A DNA stretch of 64,000 nt from Actinomadura parmotrematis (GTDB lineage Bacteria > Actinomycetota > Actinomycetes > Streptosporangiales > Streptosporangiaceae). The notes below the pieces were generated by a model. That model ran no database searches. It was given only the letters and a program-made list of their open reading frames with translations, and was not told the DNA's origin. Where the stretch lies: the NCBI RefSeq assembly GCF_019458805.1, contig NZ_JAIBOA010000010.1:1-64000 (forward strand), given 5' to 3'. Both the position numbers and the translations under genes were made by a program. Of the stretch, positions 45,979-56,171 are shown piece after piece (position 1 is the first letter of the stretch; every line of letters begins with the position of its first letter).

Positions 45979-46764
45979 ATGCGAGCGCTGCTGGCGCGCG
46001 CCACGGGCCTGGCGGGCGCGTTCGCCGCGGGCGCCGCCGTCGCGCACCTGACGAGCATCCCCCACCTGCTGCGGCTCACCTCCGACCTGCAGCGCTCGCG
46101 CGAGCGCATCCTCGCCACCCGCGAGGAGGAGCGCCGCCGGCTCCGCAACGACCTGCACGACGACCTCGGCCCGACGCTCGCCAGCCTGGCGATGTCGCTG
46201 GACGCCGCGCGGCTCACCCTCGGCGGGGAGCCCGAGCGGATCGAGCCGGTGCTGACCGAGCTGCGCGACCGCCTCGCCACCGCCGTCGGGGAGATCCGCG
46301 AGCTGGCGCACGGGCTGCGGCCGCCCGCCCTGGACGACCTCGGCCTCGTCGCGGCCGTCGAGTCCCTCGCCGAGGGCGCCGCCGACCGCGTCGACGTCCG
46401 CTTCGACGGCGACCCCGAGGGGCTGCCCGCGGCCGTCGAGGTCGCCGCGTACTGGATCGTCTCCGAGGCCGTCGCCAACGTCCGCAAGCACGCCCGCGCG
46501 GCGACCGCGCTCGTCCTGGTGAGCCGCGACGCCGACCTGCACCTGATGATCGCCGACTCGGGCGTCGGGCTGCCCGAGCAGGCCCGCGGCGCGGGCCCCG
46601 GCGGGCTCGCCGCCATGCGCGAGCTCGCCGCCGAGGTCGGCGGGACCTGCACCATCACCTCGCGGACGGGCGGCGGCACCATCGTCGCGGCCCGGCTCCC
46701 GCTGGCGGTGCCCGCGTATCATCGGCCACCGAACGGGAAGGGCGGGCGGGGACATGAGCGCTGA
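45979..46764 (+). CDS. NarL-type sensor histidine kinase with minimal sensor
   Basis: 261 aa. A short hydrophobic N-terminus (ATGLAGAFAAGAAVAHLTSI), a coiled linker, then a HisKA_3 phosphoacceptor helix with His60 (RNDLHDDLGPTLASLAMSL) and a C-terminal HATPase with SEAVANVRKHA and DSGVGLP. No sensor domain beyond the single segment, so the input is likely the membrane or a partner. The response regulator gene starts inside its final codons. Accessory pair between valS and clpX. Confidence 0.9.
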   Translation: MRALLARATGLAGAFAAGAAVAHLTSIPHLLRLTSDLQRSRERILATREEERRRLRNDLHDDLGPTLASLAMSLDAARLTLGGEPERIEPVLTELRDRLATAVGEIRELAHGLRPPALDDLGLVAAVESLAEGAADRVDVRFDGDPEGLPAAVEVAAYWIVSEAVANVRKHARAATALVLVSRDADLHLMIADSGVGLPEQARGAGPGGLAAMRELAAEVGGTCTITSRTGGGTIVAARLPLAVPAYHRPPNGKGGRGHER

Positions 46765-47425
46765 CGCGATCCGGGTCCTGATCACCGACGATCATCCGGT
46801 GTTCCGGCAGGGCCTGAAGGGCCTGCTCCAGGCGCTCGGCGGCATCGACGTCGCCGCCGAGGCCGAGAGCGGCCCCGAGGCGGTCCGCCTCGCCGCCGAG
46901 CTGCAGCCCGACGTCGTCGTCATGGACCTGCACATGCCCGGCGGCAACGGCATCGAGGCGACCCGCACCATCACCCGCACGAGCCCGCGCATCGGCGTCC
47001 TCGTCCTCACCATGTTCCGCGACGACGACTCGGTGTTCGCGGCGATGCGCGCGGGCGCCCGCGGCTACCTGCTGAAGGAGTCGGGCGCCGAGGAGATCGC
47101 CCGCGCCGTCCGCGCGGTCGCCGCCGGCGAGGCCATCTACGGGCCCGAGATCGCCCGCCGCGTCCTCACCTACTTCACCGACATGCCCGACCCGCGGCAG
47201 GCCGCGTTCCCGCAGCTCACCGAGCGCGAGCGGGAGGTCCTGGAGCTGATCGCGCAGGGCCGCAGCAACTCCGAGATCGCCGCGACGCTGTTCCTCAGCC
47301 AGAAGACGGTCCGCAACCACGTGTCGAACATCTTCATGAAGCTGCACGTCGCCGACCGCGCCCAGGCGATCGTCCTGGCCCGCGAGGCCGGCCTCGGCGA
47401 GTCCGCCAAGAACGCCCCCGCCTGA
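46754..47425 (+). CDS. NarL/LuxR-type response regulator
   Basis: 223 aa. Receiver domain with phosphoacceptor Asp58 (VVVMDLHMPG), Lys near LLKESGAEE, and a C-terminal LuxR helix-turn-helix (LTEREREVLELIAQGRSN). It overlaps the kinase gene by 11 bases and forms a two-component pair with it; targets unknown. Followed by a strong terminator. Confidence 0.93.
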   Translation: MSADAIRVLITDDHPVFRQGLKGLLQALGGIDVAAEAESGPEAVRLAAELQPDVVVMDLHMPGGNGIEATRTITRTSPRIGVLVLTMFRDDDSVFAAMRAGARGYLLKESGAEEIARAVRAVAAGEAIYGPEIARRVLTYFTDMPDPRQAAFPQLTEREREVLELIAQGRSNSEIAATLFLSQKTVRNHVSNIFMKLHVADRAQAIVLAREAGLGESAKNAPA

Positions 47426-47432
47426 CCCCGGA

Positions 47433-47475
47433 CGCGCGAACGGCCCCGGACGCGGCGTCCGGGGCCGTTCGCGCG
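47433..47475. terminator. bidirectional terminator, perfect 20-bp stem
   Basis: 47433-47452 pairs perfectly with 47456-47475 around a CGG loop. It lies eight bases past the response regulator stop and 14 before the end of the convergent clpX gene. Confidence 0.85.
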
Positions 47476-47489
47476 TGCCGTGCTAGGCG

Positions 47490-48764
47490 CTAGGCGCTCT
47501 TCTCGCGCGGCTCGCGCTTGCTGCGCTCGCGCGGCACCAGGGTCGGGTTCACGTGCTCCAGGACGGCCTCGCGCGTGATGACGACACGGGCCACGTCGAC
47601 CCGGGACGGCACCTCGTACATGACCGACAGGAGGACCTCCTCCATGATGGCGCGCAGCCCGCGGGCGCCGGTCCCGCGCAGGATCGCCTGGTCCGCGATC
47701 GCCTCCAGGGCGTCGTCGGTGAACTCCAGGTCCACCCCGTCGAGCTCGAACAGCCGGTGGTACTGGCGCACCAGGGCGTTCTTCGGCTCGGTCAGGATGT
47801 TGATCAGCGCTTCCCGGTCCAGGTTGTGCACGCTGGTGATGACCGGCAGCCGCCCGATGAACTCCGGGATCATCCCGAACTTCAGCAGGTCCTCGGGCAT
47901 CACGTCGGCGAGGTGGGCCGAGGAGGCGCTGAACTCGGTCTTGGAGCGGATCACCGCGCCGAAGCCCATGCCCTGCTTGCCGACCCGCGACTCGACGATC
48001 TTCTCCAGGCCGGCGAACGCGCCGCCGCAGATGAACAGCACGTTGGTGGTGTCGATCTGGATGAACTCCTGGTGGGGGTGCTTGCGGCCGCCCTGCGGCG
48101 GCACGCTCGCGGTGGTCCCCTCCAGGATCTTCAGCAGCGCCTGCTGGACGCCCTCCCCTGAGACGTCCCGGGTGATCGACGGGTTCTCGCTCTTGCGGGC
48201 GATCTTGTCGACCTCGTCGATGTAGATGATCCCGGTCTCGGCCTTCTTGACGTCGTAGTCGGCCGCCTGGATCAGTTTCAGGAGGATGTTCTCGACATCC
48301 TCGCCGACATATCCGGCCTCCGTCAGCGCCGTGGCGTCCGCGATCGCGAACGGGACGTTGAGGAGTTTGGCGAGCGTCTGCGCGAGCAGCGTCTTCCCGG
48401 ATCCGGTGGGACCGAGCAGCAGGATGTTCGACTTGGCCAGCTCGACCGCGTCGTCCCGGCCGGTGTCACCGGACTGGATCCGCTTGTAGTGGTTGTAGAC
48501 GGCGACCGAAAGCGCCTTTTTGGCCGTCTCCTGCCCGATGACGTAGCCGTCGAGGAACTCGTAGATCTCGCGCGGCTTGGGCAGGCTGTCCCACTTGAGG
48601 TCGGAGGTCTCGGAGAGCTCCTCCTCGATGATCTCGTTACAGAGATCGATGCACTCGTCGCAGATGTACACGCCCGGGCCCGCGATGAGCTTCTTGACCT
48701 GCTTCTGGCTCTTTCCGCAGAACGAGCACTTCAGCAGGTCACCACCGTCGCCGATGCGTGCCAC
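47490..48764 (-). CDS. clpX: ATP-dependent Clp protease ATP-binding subunit ClpX
   Basis: 424 aa. N-terminal four-Cys zinc domain (CSFCGKSQ and CDECIDLC), AAA+ Walker [13 protein letters not shown], Walker [11 protein letters not shown], the pore loop [13 protein letters not shown] and IGF-type loop contact to ClpP. It unfolds substrates and feeds them to the ClpP core. GTG start 48764. It follows the two clpP genes, as in other actinomycetes. Confidence 0.97.
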   Translation of the reverse strand: MARIGDGGDLLKCSFCGKSQKQVKKLIAGPGVYICDECIDLCNEIIEEELSETSDLKWDSLPKPREIYEFLDGYVIGQETAKKALSVAVYNHYKRIQSGDTGRDDAVELAKSNILLLGPTGSGKTLLAQTLAKLLNVPFAIADATALTEAGYVGEDVENILLKLIQAADYDVKKAETGIIYIDEVDKIARKSENPSITRDVSGEGVQQALLKILEGTTASVPPQGGRKHPHQEFIQIDTTNVLFICGGAFAGLEKIVESRVGKQGMGFGAVIRSKTEFSASSAHLADVMPEDLLKFGMIPEFIGRLPVITSVHNLDREALINILTEPKNALVRQYHRLFELDGVDLEFTDDALEAIADQAILRGTGARGLRAIMEEVLLSVMYEVPSRVDVARVVITREAVLEHVNPTLVPRERSKREPREKSA

Positions 48765-48937
48765 CCAACTGTCTCCTTTTCGTGGGGCCGCCCGCCTGAG
48801 AGGTTGCGGCGCAGCTGCGTTGCGTCCCGAAGGCTCTCGACGTTGGAATCGACGTTACCGTCTCCAACGGGGTTGGTAAGCCCCCGGCCCGGAAGAAGGA
48901 CGACCGGGCAGGGGATCACCCACATCCATGCGTCGTC
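48765..48937 (-). other. clpP-clpX intergenic region
   Basis: 173 bases with a GTTGGA/TCCAAC inverted repeat (near 48842-48868) spanning TAACGT, possibly a promoter or operator for clpX. No gene seen. Confidence 0.3.
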
Positions 48938-49609
48938 TCAGGACGACACTACCTCTGCTTTACGCTTCCTGCTGACGAAGACATCGTCGATCAGCCCGTA
49001 GGTCTTGGCCTCGTCGGCCGTGAGGATCTTGTCGCGCTCGATGTCCTTGCGGACTTCCTCCAGGCTCTTGCCGCTGTGCTGGGACAGGATCGTCTCCAGC
49101 AGGTCGCGGATCCGCATGATCTCGCGGGCCTGGATCTCGATGTCGCTGGACTGCCCGTAGGTGCCCTCGGTCGCGGGCTGGTGGATCAGGATCCGCGAGT
49201 TCGGCAGCGCGGCGCGCTTGCCGGGCGTGCCGGCGGCGAGCAGCACGGCCGCGGCCGAGGCGGCCTGGCCGATGCAGACCGTCTGCACGTCGGGCTTGAC
49301 GAACTGCATCGTGTCGTAGATCGCCGTCATGGCGGTGAAGGAGCCGCCGGGCGAGTTGATGTAGATGCTGATGTCGCGGTCGGGGTCGATCGACTCCAGC
49401 GTGATCAGCTGGGCCATCACGTCGTTGGCCGACGCGTCGTCGATCTGCACGCCGAGGAAGATGATGCGCTCCTCGAACAGCTTGTTGTACGGGTTCATCT
49501 CCTTGACGCCGTACGTGGTGCGCTCGACGAACGACGGGATGATGTAGCGGTTGTCCACCTGGGGTGCCAGGCCGCCCGCGTGGATCTGGGGACGGATCAG
49601 GTCGCTCAC
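48938..49609 (-). CDS. clpP: ATP-dependent Clp protease proteolytic subunit, second copy
   Basis: 223-aa serine peptidase subunit. The catalytic Ser is in [12 protein letters not shown], the His in LIHQPATEG and Asp downstream. The N-terminus is longer than the upstream copy. The two actinobacterial ClpP subunits form a mixed tetradecamer that is essential in several genera. It starts 27 bases after the first clpP. Confidence 0.96.
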   Translation of the reverse strand: MSDLIRPQIHAGGLAPQVDNRYIIPSFVERTTYGVKEMNPYNKLFEERIIFLGVQIDDASANDVMAQLITLESIDPDRDISIYINSPGGSFTAMTAIYDTMQFVKPDVQTVCIGQAASAAAVLLAAGTPGKRAALPNSRILIHQPATEGTYGQSSDIEIQAREIMRIRDLLETILSQHSGKSLEEVRKDIERDKILTADEAKTYGLIDDVFVSRKRKAEVVSS

Positions 49610-49636
49610 TTCAGTGCCTCCGTAGGTCTTCGGTCG

Positions 49637-50272
49637 TCAGGAGACGGGGCCCGCGGAGGGCACCTGGGTGGCGCTCAGCACCACGTGGTCGACGAGGCCG
49701 TAGTCCTTGGCCTCGTCGGCGGTGAACCAGCGGTCGCGGTCGGAGTCGGCCTCGATCTGCTCGAGGGACTGGCCGGTGTGCTCGGCGATCTTCTCGGCGA
49801 GCGTCTTCTTGACGTACAGCATCTGCTCGGCCTGGATCTTGATGTCGGAGGCCGTGCCGCCGATGCCGCCGGACGGCTGGTGCATCATGATCCGCGCGTG
49901 CGGGAGCGCGTAGCGCTTGCCCGGCGTGCCGGCGCAGAGCAGGAACTGCCCCATGGACGCCGCGAGGCCCATGCCGACCGTCACGATGTCGTTCGGCACG
50001 TACTGCATGATGTCGTAGATCGCCATGCCGGCCGTGACCGAGCCGCCGGGCGAGTTGATGTAGAGCGTGATGTCGCGCCGGCCGTCGTCGGCGGCCAGCA
50101 GCAGGAGCTCGGCGCAGATGCGGTTGGCGATGTCGTCGTCGACCTGCTGGCCGAGGAAGACGATGCGCTCGCGCAGGAGCCGCTGGAAGAGCTGGTCCCC
50201 CAGGGGCAGCAGGGGCGCCTCGGCGACCCGCGCCTGGACCTGGGACGACTCGAAAGTCGGAGGCATGTGCAC
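49637..50272 (-). CDS. clpP: ATP-dependent Clp protease proteolytic subunit, first copy
   Basis: 211 aa, with Ser in [14 protein letters not shown] and His in MMHQPSGG. It differs substantially from the second copy at 48938-49609. GTG 50272 is preceded by GGAGG eight bases upstream. First gene of the clpP-clpP-clpX run; the tig gene lies upstream with its own terminator. Confidence 0.96.
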   Translation of the reverse strand: MHMPPTFESSQVQARVAEAPLLPLGDQLFQRLLRERIVFLGQQVDDDIANRICAELLLLAADDGRRDITLYINSPGGSVTAGMAIYDIMQYVPNDIVTVGMGLAASMGQFLLCAGTPGKRYALPHARIMMHQPSGGIGGTASDIKIQAEQMLYVKKTLAEKIAEHTGQSLEQIEADSDRDRWFTADEAKDYGLVDHVVLSATQVPSAGPVS

Positions 50273-50400
50273 CGGGTGTTCCTCCGGTCCTTTAATCGGT
50301 ACGGATGATTGGACATTAACGCGCCCGCCACCCCGCTTAAGCCCGGAGGGCCGCCTTTTCGCCAGGGGCGTATCCGGGCTTGAAGATCCCGCAAAGGGGG

Positions 50401-50434
50401 ACGCCCCGCATCCGCCGGTGCGGATGCGGGGCGT
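50401..50434 (-). terminator. terminator of tig
   Basis: A perfect 15-bp stem (50401-50415 with 50420-50434) with loop CGGT, about 45 bases beyond the tig stop on the minus strand, before clpP. Confidence 0.8.
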
Positions 50435-50479
50435 GCCCGGTGACGTGCTATGAGGCCCCTGCGGGCCCCGGGCGGACGC

Positions 50480-51991
50480 TCAGGCGTCCTTCTTGGCGGC
50501 GGCGTCGATCTCGGCGTCGACGGCGGCGGACGCGTCGGCGTTCGCCTCCTTCGCCGCCAGCGCGTCGGCCTCGTCGGCCTGCTGCGCGTCGGCGGCGGCG
50601 TCGGCGATCTCCTGCGCCTCCTCGGCGGCCTCCTCGCCGGCGGCCTCGACGGTCTCGCCCGCCGCGGCGTTCAGCTCGTTCTGGACCGTCTCGGGGTCGA
50701 TGACGTTGCCGGACTCGTCCTTGATGGTGACGTTCTCCACCACCAGGTTGAGCGCCTTGCTGCGCAGCACCTCGGCGACGATCGCGGGGAGCTGGTTGTT
50801 CTGCGTCAGGTACTCGGCGAGCTGCTGCGGCGCGACGCCCATCTGCATGGCCTGGGTGACGACGTACTCCGACAGCTCCTCGTTCTCGACGCCGAGCTCC
50901 TCCTGGACGGCGAGCTGGTCGAGGACGAAGCCGCCCTTGACGGCGAGGGTCGCGGCGGAGCGGACGTCGGCGTCGAACTCCTCCTCGGTCTTGCCCTCGT
51001 CGGCCAGGTAGGCCTCCTTGGTCATGCCGGACATGGCGAGCTGCTGCTCCAGCTGCTGGAAGCGGCGGTTCACCTCGTCGTCGACGACCGCGTCGGGCAG
51101 CGGGATCTCGACCTTCTCCAGCAGGGCCTCCAGCGCCTTGTCGCGGGCGTCGGAGAGCTGCTGCAGCTTGACCTGGCGGCCGAGGCGGGTGCGCACGTCC
51201 GCGCGCAGCTCCTCGACGGTGTCGAACTCCGAGGCCATCTGCGCGAACTCGTCGTCGGCCGCGGGCAGGTCCTTGGTCTTCACCGACTGGACGGTGACGG
51301 TGACCTCGGCCTCCTCGCCCGCGCGCTCGCCGCCGGCGAGGGGCGCGGTGAAGGTCTTGCTGTCGCCGGCCGACAGGCCCGTGACGGCGTCGTCGAGGCC
51401 CTCGATGGCCGAGCCGCTGCCGACCTCGTAGGAGTAGCCGCTGGTGGCGGCGTCCTCGACGGTCTCGCCGTCGATGACGGCGGTGAGGTCGATCGTGGCG
51501 AAGTCGCCGGACTCGGCGGGCCGCTCGACGGTGGTGAGGGAGGCGAAGCGCTCGCGCAGGTTGCCGAGGGTCTCCTCGACCTGCTCCTCGGTGACCTCGG
51601 CGTCGTCGACGACGACCTCGATGCCGTCGTAGTCGGGCACGTCGAACTTCGGCCGGATGTCGACCTCGGCGGTGAACGCGAACTGCTCGCCGTCGTTCAG
51701 CTCGGTGACCTCGACGTCGGGCTGGCCGAGCACGAAGATCTCGGTCTCCTCGACGGCGCGCCCGTACAGCTCGGGCAGCGCGTCGTTCACGGCCTCCTGC
51801 AGGACGGCACCCCGGCCGACGTACTTGTCGATCAGCGGGGCGGGGACCTTGCCGGGCCGGAAGCCCTTGATCCGCACCTGCTGCGAGATCTCCTTGTACG
51901 CCTTGTCGAGGTTCGGCTTGAGCTCGTCGAACGGAACCTCGACGGTGAGCTTGACCCGGGTGGGGGTCAGCTCCTCGACATCGGTCTTCAC
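50480..51991 (-). CDS. tig: trigger factor chaperone
   Basis: 503 aa. N-terminal ribosome-binding domain with the signature GFRPGKVPAPLI, a PPIase-type middle domain (ESGDFATIDLTAVIDG) and the helical C-terminal domain. The last 75 residues are an Ala/Glu/Asp-rich tail longer than usual for the family. Folds nascent chains at the ribosome exit. GTG start with GGAG upstream. Next to the clp genes. Confidence 0.96.
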   Translation of the reverse strand: MKTDVEELTPTRVKLTVEVPFDELKPNLDKAYKEISQQVRIKGFRPGKVPAPLIDKYVGRGAVLQEAVNDALPELYGRAVEETEIFVLGQPDVEVTELNDGEQFAFTAEVDIRPKFDVPDYDGIEVVVDDAEVTEEQVEETLGNLRERFASLTTVERPAESGDFATIDLTAVIDGETVEDAATSGYSYEVGSGSAIEGLDDAVTGLSAGDSKTFTAPLAGGERAGEEAEVTVTVQSVKTKDLPAADDEFAQMASEFDTVEELRADVRTRLGRQVKLQQLSDARDKALEALLEKVEIPLPDAVVDDEVNRRFQQLEQQLAMSGMTKEAYLADEGKTEEEFDADVRSAATLAVKGGFVLDQLAVQEELGVENEELSEYVVTQAMQMGVAPQQLAEYLTQNNQLPAIVAEVLRSKALNLVVENVTIKDESGNVIDPETVQNELNAAAGETVEAAGEEAAEEAQEIADAAADAQQADEADALAAKEANADASAAVDAEIDAAAKKDA

Positions 51992-52342
51992 TGGGGTGTG
52001 TCTCCTTGATCGGGCGCTGTCTCGGCCGCGGCGTTCGACGCGTGCTCAGCCATCGGTCCCGCCATCGGCACCTTCAGGCTCTCGGGCGGGCGCGGGCACG
52101 CCGAAGAACCGGCACCGCGCCTCCGCGCGCCAAGTCTATGGGGTCGCGGCGCTTCCTGCGGACACGGCGGGGACATCGCGGGAACGATCACACGGGTGAT
52201 CGACCGGCCGCGGACCGCGCGGGGGTGCGCGGCGGGGTGCGGCCGGCGCTCGCGACGCCTATCCGCCCATTGTTGCACGCACGTTTCGCGCTCCGACCTG
52301 CACGTGTGACATAACGCACGGTGTCCTCCATACTCGTCCGGG
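51992..52342. other. divergent intergenic region upstream of tig
   Basis: About 350 bases, no gene or tRNA. A TAGACT on the minus strand (52133-52138) may be the tig -10 box. A perfect 7-bp inverted repeat CGATCAC/GTGATCG with loop ACGG lies at 52185-52202 and could be an operator for tig or the membrane protein gene. Confidence 0.4.
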
Positions 52343-53485
52343 ATGAACGGGATAGTTGCGGCTTTCGCGGCCACCGCGCTGTACTACCTCGGCTTCGCCC
52401 TTTTCAAGATCGCGGCGGACCGGATGGCACCGCTGCGGGGCAACCGGATCCTGCACATGATCTGGACGATCCTGTCGAGCTGGGTCTTCCTCATCGCGCT
52501 GGCCCTGGTGCTCGGCGGGCTCAGCCTGCAGATCCTCGCGCTGGCCAAGCTGTCGCTCGGCGTCGCGGTGCCGATCTTCATGTCCGGGGTGCTGCCGCTG
52601 ATCGTCATCGCGATGGTCTGGTTCGGCGACCGGCTGACCGCCCGCGAGTGGCTCAGCCTGGCGCTCATCGGCGTCGCGATCCTGCTGCTGGCCGCCTCCA
52701 TCGGGCACCCGCCGCCGATCCACGCGGTGGACGTGCCGGCCTGGAAGCTCGCCGTCTCGCTCGCCCCGGCGGTGGTGGTGCCGCTCGCGGTGCTGGTGTT
52801 CGAGGACCACCGGCCCGACGGCCGGCACGCCCGCCCGGTCACCGGCATCGCCTACGGCCTGTCGTCGGGGTTCCCGGTCGGCACCGCCGAGCTGGCGATC
52901 AAGGGGTGGGCCGACCACGGGCACCTCGGCCTCGGCATCCTCGCCACCGCCTACCCCTACATCACGGTCCTGTCGGCGGCGATCGGCTTCGGCATCATGG
53001 TCGCGGCGTTCCAGCGCTGCCGGGTGACGATCGTGGCGGCCGTCATGACGGTCAGCGCCAAGACCTACCTGCTGCTGATGGGCACCTTCCTGTACGGGGA
53101 GCAGTGGCCGTCGGGCGGCCTGCACGGGCTGCTGCGCCTGGTCGCGCTCGCCGTCGCCGTCGCCGCCGTCCTGCAGTTCCCCCGGCACCGGCCGCTCGCC
53201 CAGCACGAGGCGTACGAGCCCGAGGCGGTCGCGCCCGCCCAGGATCCGTTCGGCGGCCCCGCCCACCGGCGCCCGACGTCGGGCCTGTCGCCCCTGGACG
53301 GCGGGATCCTGGCGGCGCCGTCGCAGGAGCCCTACCCGCAGCCGCCGCAGCCTCCCCAGCAGCCGCCGCAGCGCAGCCCCTACGCGCAGGACCCGCTCGG
53401 CCAGTACAGGCCACCGCCGCATTCCCGGCAGCAGCTGCCGCGCCAGCCGATCCGCGGGCCGCAGGACCCGGACGAGCGAGGCTGA
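52343..53485 (+). CDS. DMT/EamA-like membrane protein
   Basis: 380 aa. About nine or ten hydrophobic segments up to residue 285 in the layout of a drug/metabolite transporter: ALAKLSLGVAVPIFMSGVLP and an internal second half (GIAYGLSSGFPVGTAELAIK). The last 95 residues are Pro/Gln-rich (PQPPQPPQQPPQ) and probably a disordered cytoplasmic tail. Substrate unknown. It ends at a shared terminator with tex. Confidence 0.78.
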   Translation: MNGIVAAFAATALYYLGFALFKIAADRMAPLRGNRILHMIWTILSSWVFLIALALVLGGLSLQILALAKLSLGVAVPIFMSGVLPLIVIAMVWFGDRLTAREWLSLALIGVAILLLAASIGHPPPIHAVDVPAWKLAVSLAPAVVVPLAVLVFEDHRPDGRHARPVTGIAYGLSSGFPVGTAELAIKGWADHGHLGLGILATAYPYITVLSAAIGFGIMVAAFQRCRVTIVAAVMTVSAKTYLLLMGTFLYGEQWPSGGLHGLLRLVALAVAVAAVLQFPRHRPLAQHEAYEPEAVAPAQDPFGGPAHRRPTSGLSPLDGGILAAPSQEPYPQPPQPPQQPPQRSPYAQDPLGQYRPPPHSRQQLPRQPIRGPQDPDERG

Positions 53486-53494
53486 GCGGACGCG

Positions 53495-53531
53495 GAGGCC
53501 CCGTCACCCGGAATCCGGGGGACGGGGCCTC
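53495..53531. terminator. bidirectional terminator
   Basis: Stem GAGGCCCCGTC/GACGGGGCCTC encloses a short CCCGG/CCGGG stem. It sits between the convergent membrane protein and Tex genes. Confidence 0.75.
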
Positions 53532-53537
53532 GTCGCG

Positions 53538-56015
53538 TCAGCGGCCCTTGCGGTCCTGGCGGGGCAGGCCCTTGTCGAGGCCGGCGCGGCGCAGCGCGTC
53601 GGCCATCGCGCCGCTGCCGCCGCCGCCCTGCGGCTCGCGGCGGGCTCCCCCGCCGCCGCCCTGGCCCCGGCCGCCCTGGCCGCGCCCGCCGCCGCCTTGG
53701 CCGCGCCCGCCGCCCTGGTTCCGGCCGCCGCCGCCTTCCGGACGGGCGCCCTCGGGACGGCCCGGACGGCCGCCGCGGCGGGCGCCCTCGGGGGCGTCCT
53801 CCAGGCGCAGCGTCAGCGAGATCCGCTTGCGCGGCAGGTCGACGTCCAGGACCCGCACCCGGACGATGTCGCCGGGCTTGACGACGTCGCGCGGATCGGC
53901 CACGAACTTGTCCGACATGGCGGAGATGTGCACCAGGCCGTCCTGGTGGACGCCGACGTCCACGAACGCGCCGAACGCGGCGACGTTGGTGACGACGCCC
54001 TCCAGCAGCATCCCCTTCTCCAGGTCCGACAGCTTGTCGACGCCCTCCTTGAAGGTGGCCGTCTTGAACGCCGGGCGCGGGTCGCGGCCGGGCTTGTCGA
54101 GCTCGGCGAGGATGTCGGTGACGGTCGGCAGCCCGAAGGTGCCGTCGACGAAGTCGGCGGGCCGCAGCCCGCGCAGCACGGCGGTGTTGCCGACGAGGCC
54201 CTTGAGGTCGCCGCCGGCGGCGTCCAGGATGCGCCGGACGACCGGGTAGGACTCGGGGTGGACGGCCGAGGCGTCCAGCGGGTCGTCGCCGCCGGGGATG
54301 CGCAGGAATCCGGCGCACTGCTCGAACGCCTTGGCGCCGAGCCGCGGCACCTCCTTCAGCCCGCTCCGGCTGCGGAAGGGGCCGTTGGCGTCGCGGTGGG
54401 CGACGATGTTCTCGGCGAGGCCGGTGCCGATGCCCGACACGCGGGTGAGCAGCGGCGCCGACGCGGTGTTGACGTCCACGCCGACGGCGTTCACGCAGTC
54501 CTCGACGACGGCGTCCAGCGACCGCGACAGCTTCACCTCCGACAGGTCGTGCTGGTACTGGCCGACCCCGATGGACTTGGGGTCGATCTTCACCAGCTCG
54601 GCCAGCGGGTCCTGGAGGCGGCGGGCGATGGAGACCGCGCCGCGCAGCGAGACGTCCATGCCGGGCAGCTCGCGGCCGGCGTACTCCGACGCCGAGTACA
54701 CCGACGCGCCCGCCTCCGACACCATGATCTTGGTGAGGTTCAGGTCGGGGTGGCGGGCGATGAGGTCGGCGGCGAGCTTGTCGGTCTCGCGCGAGGCCGT
54801 GCCGTTGCCGATGGACACCAGGTCCACCTCGTGCTCGCGGGCGAGGCGGGCGAGCGTCTCGATCGACTCGTCCCAGCGGCGGCGCGGCTCGTGCGGGAAG
54901 ATCGTGTCGGTGGCGACGACCTTGCCGGTGCCGTCCACGACCGCGACCTTGACGCCGGTGCGCAGGCCCGGGTCGAGGCCCATGGTGGCGCGGGTGCCGG
55001 CGGGCGCGGCGAGCAGCAGGTCGCGCAGGTTCGCGGCGAACACCTTGACGGCCTCGTCCTCGGCCTCCTGGCGCAGCCGGGTGCGCAGGTCGATGCCGAG
55101 GTGGACCAGGATGCGGGTGCGCCAGGCCCAGCGGACGGCGTCCAGCAGCCACCTGTCGGCGGCGCGGCCCTGGTCGCGGACGCCGAACCGGCGGGCGATC
55201 TCGATCTCGTAGGACGAGCGGGCGGGCGCGTCGTCGCCGGTCTCCTCCGGCTCCAGGTCGAGGTCGAGGACCTCCTCCTTCTCGCCGCGCAGCAGCGCGA
55301 GGACGCGGTGCGAGGGCAGCTTGGCGAAGGGCTCGGCGAAGTCGAAGTAGTCGGAGAACTTGGCCCCGGCCTCCTCCTTGCCCGCGCGGACCCTGGACAC
55401 CATGCGGCCGGTCGTCCACATCTTCTCGCGGAGCGCGCCGATGAGGTCGGCGTCCTCGGCGAACCGCTCGACGAGGATGGCGCGGGCGCCCTCCAGCGCG
55501 GCGGCCGCGTCGGCGACGCCCTTGCCGGCGTCGACGTAGCCGGCGGCGGTGGCCTGGGGGTCCTGCGACGGGTCGCCGAACAGCGCGTCGGCGAGCGGCT
55601 CCAGGCCGGCCTCGCGGGCGATCTGCGCCTTGGTGCGCCGCTTCGGCTTGTAGGGCAGGTAGATGTCCTCCAGGCGGGCCTTGGCGTCGGCGGCCATGAT
55701 CTGGGCGCGCAGCTCGCCGGTCAGCTTGCCCTGGGACTCGATGGACTCCAGGATCGCCGCCCGCCGCTCGTCCAGCTCGCGCAGGTAGCGCAGGCGCTCC
55801 TCCAGCGCCCGCAGCTGGGCGTCGTCGAGGGCGCCGGTCGCCTCCTTGCGGTAGCGGGCGATGAACGGGACGGTGGAGCCGCCGTCGAGCAGGTCCACCG
55901 CGACGCGCACCTGGTTCTCGCGGACGCCGAGCTCGGCGGCGATCCGCTGCGTGACCGGGGGCGGGCCGCCCGCGGCGGCCTGGTCGTCGGCGGGCTGGTT
56001 GATGGTCGCTGTCAC
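53538..56015 (-). CDS. tex: Tex-family RNA-binding protein
   Basis: 825 aa. N-terminal helical region, YqgF-like domain ([16 protein letters not shown]), helix-hairpin-helix repeats ([19 protein letters not shown]) and a C-terminal S1 RNA-binding domain ([20 protein letters not shown]). The tail (about residues 745-800) is rich in Gly, Arg and Gln like RGG boxes, unusual for bacterial Tex. Family role: transcription-associated nucleic-acid binding. GTG 56015 gives a family-like start; the open frame above it to 57206 is a shadow of the next kinase gene. Confidence 0.93.
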   Translation of the reverse strand: MTATINQPADDQAAAGGPPPVTQRIAAELGVRENQVRVAVDLLDGGSTVPFIARYRKEATGALDDAQLRALEERLRYLRELDERRAAILESIESQGKLTGELRAQIMAADAKARLEDIYLPYKPKRRTKAQIAREAGLEPLADALFGDPSQDPQATAAGYVDAGKGVADAAAALEGARAILVERFAEDADLIGALREKMWTTGRMVSRVRAGKEEAGAKFSDYFDFAEPFAKLPSHRVLALLRGEKEEVLDLDLEPEETGDDAPARSSYEIEIARRFGVRDQGRAADRWLLDAVRWAWRTRILVHLGIDLRTRLRQEAEDEAVKVFAANLRDLLLAAPAGTRATMGLDPGLRTGVKVAVVDGTGKVVATDTIFPHEPRRRWDESIETLARLAREHEVDLVSIGNGTASRETDKLAADLIARHPDLNLTKIMVSEAGASVYSASEYAGRELPGMDVSLRGAVSIARRLQDPLAELVKIDPKSIGVGQYQHDLSEVKLSRSLDAVVEDCVNAVGVDVNTASAPLLTRVSGIGTGLAENIVAHRDANGPFRSRSGLKEVPRLGAKAFEQCAGFLRIPGGDDPLDASAVHPESYPVVRRILDAAGGDLKGLVGNTAVLRGLRPADFVDGTFGLPTVTDILAELDKPGRDPRPAFKTATFKEGVDKLSDLEKGMLLEGVVTNVAAFGAFVDVGVHQDGLVHISAMSDKFVADPRDVVKPGDIVRVRVLDVDLPRKRISLTLRLEDAPEGARRGGRPGRPEGARPEGGGGRNQGGGRGQGGGGRGQGGRGQGGGGGARREPQGGGGSGAMADALRRAGLDKGLPRQDRKGR

Positions 56016-56171
56016 GTGTTCGATTCGCTTTCTCCCCTGGATGTCGCCTCGCATTCTCGCGGTTCGGGGGCCGCTTGTCGCCCCGCGCGCGGAACAGGAC
56101 CCCTCCCGGACGCGGCGATGGTGGGCCTGGCACCACTGCCGCGGGCGCCCGGGCCGCCGCAGAATGGGGGC

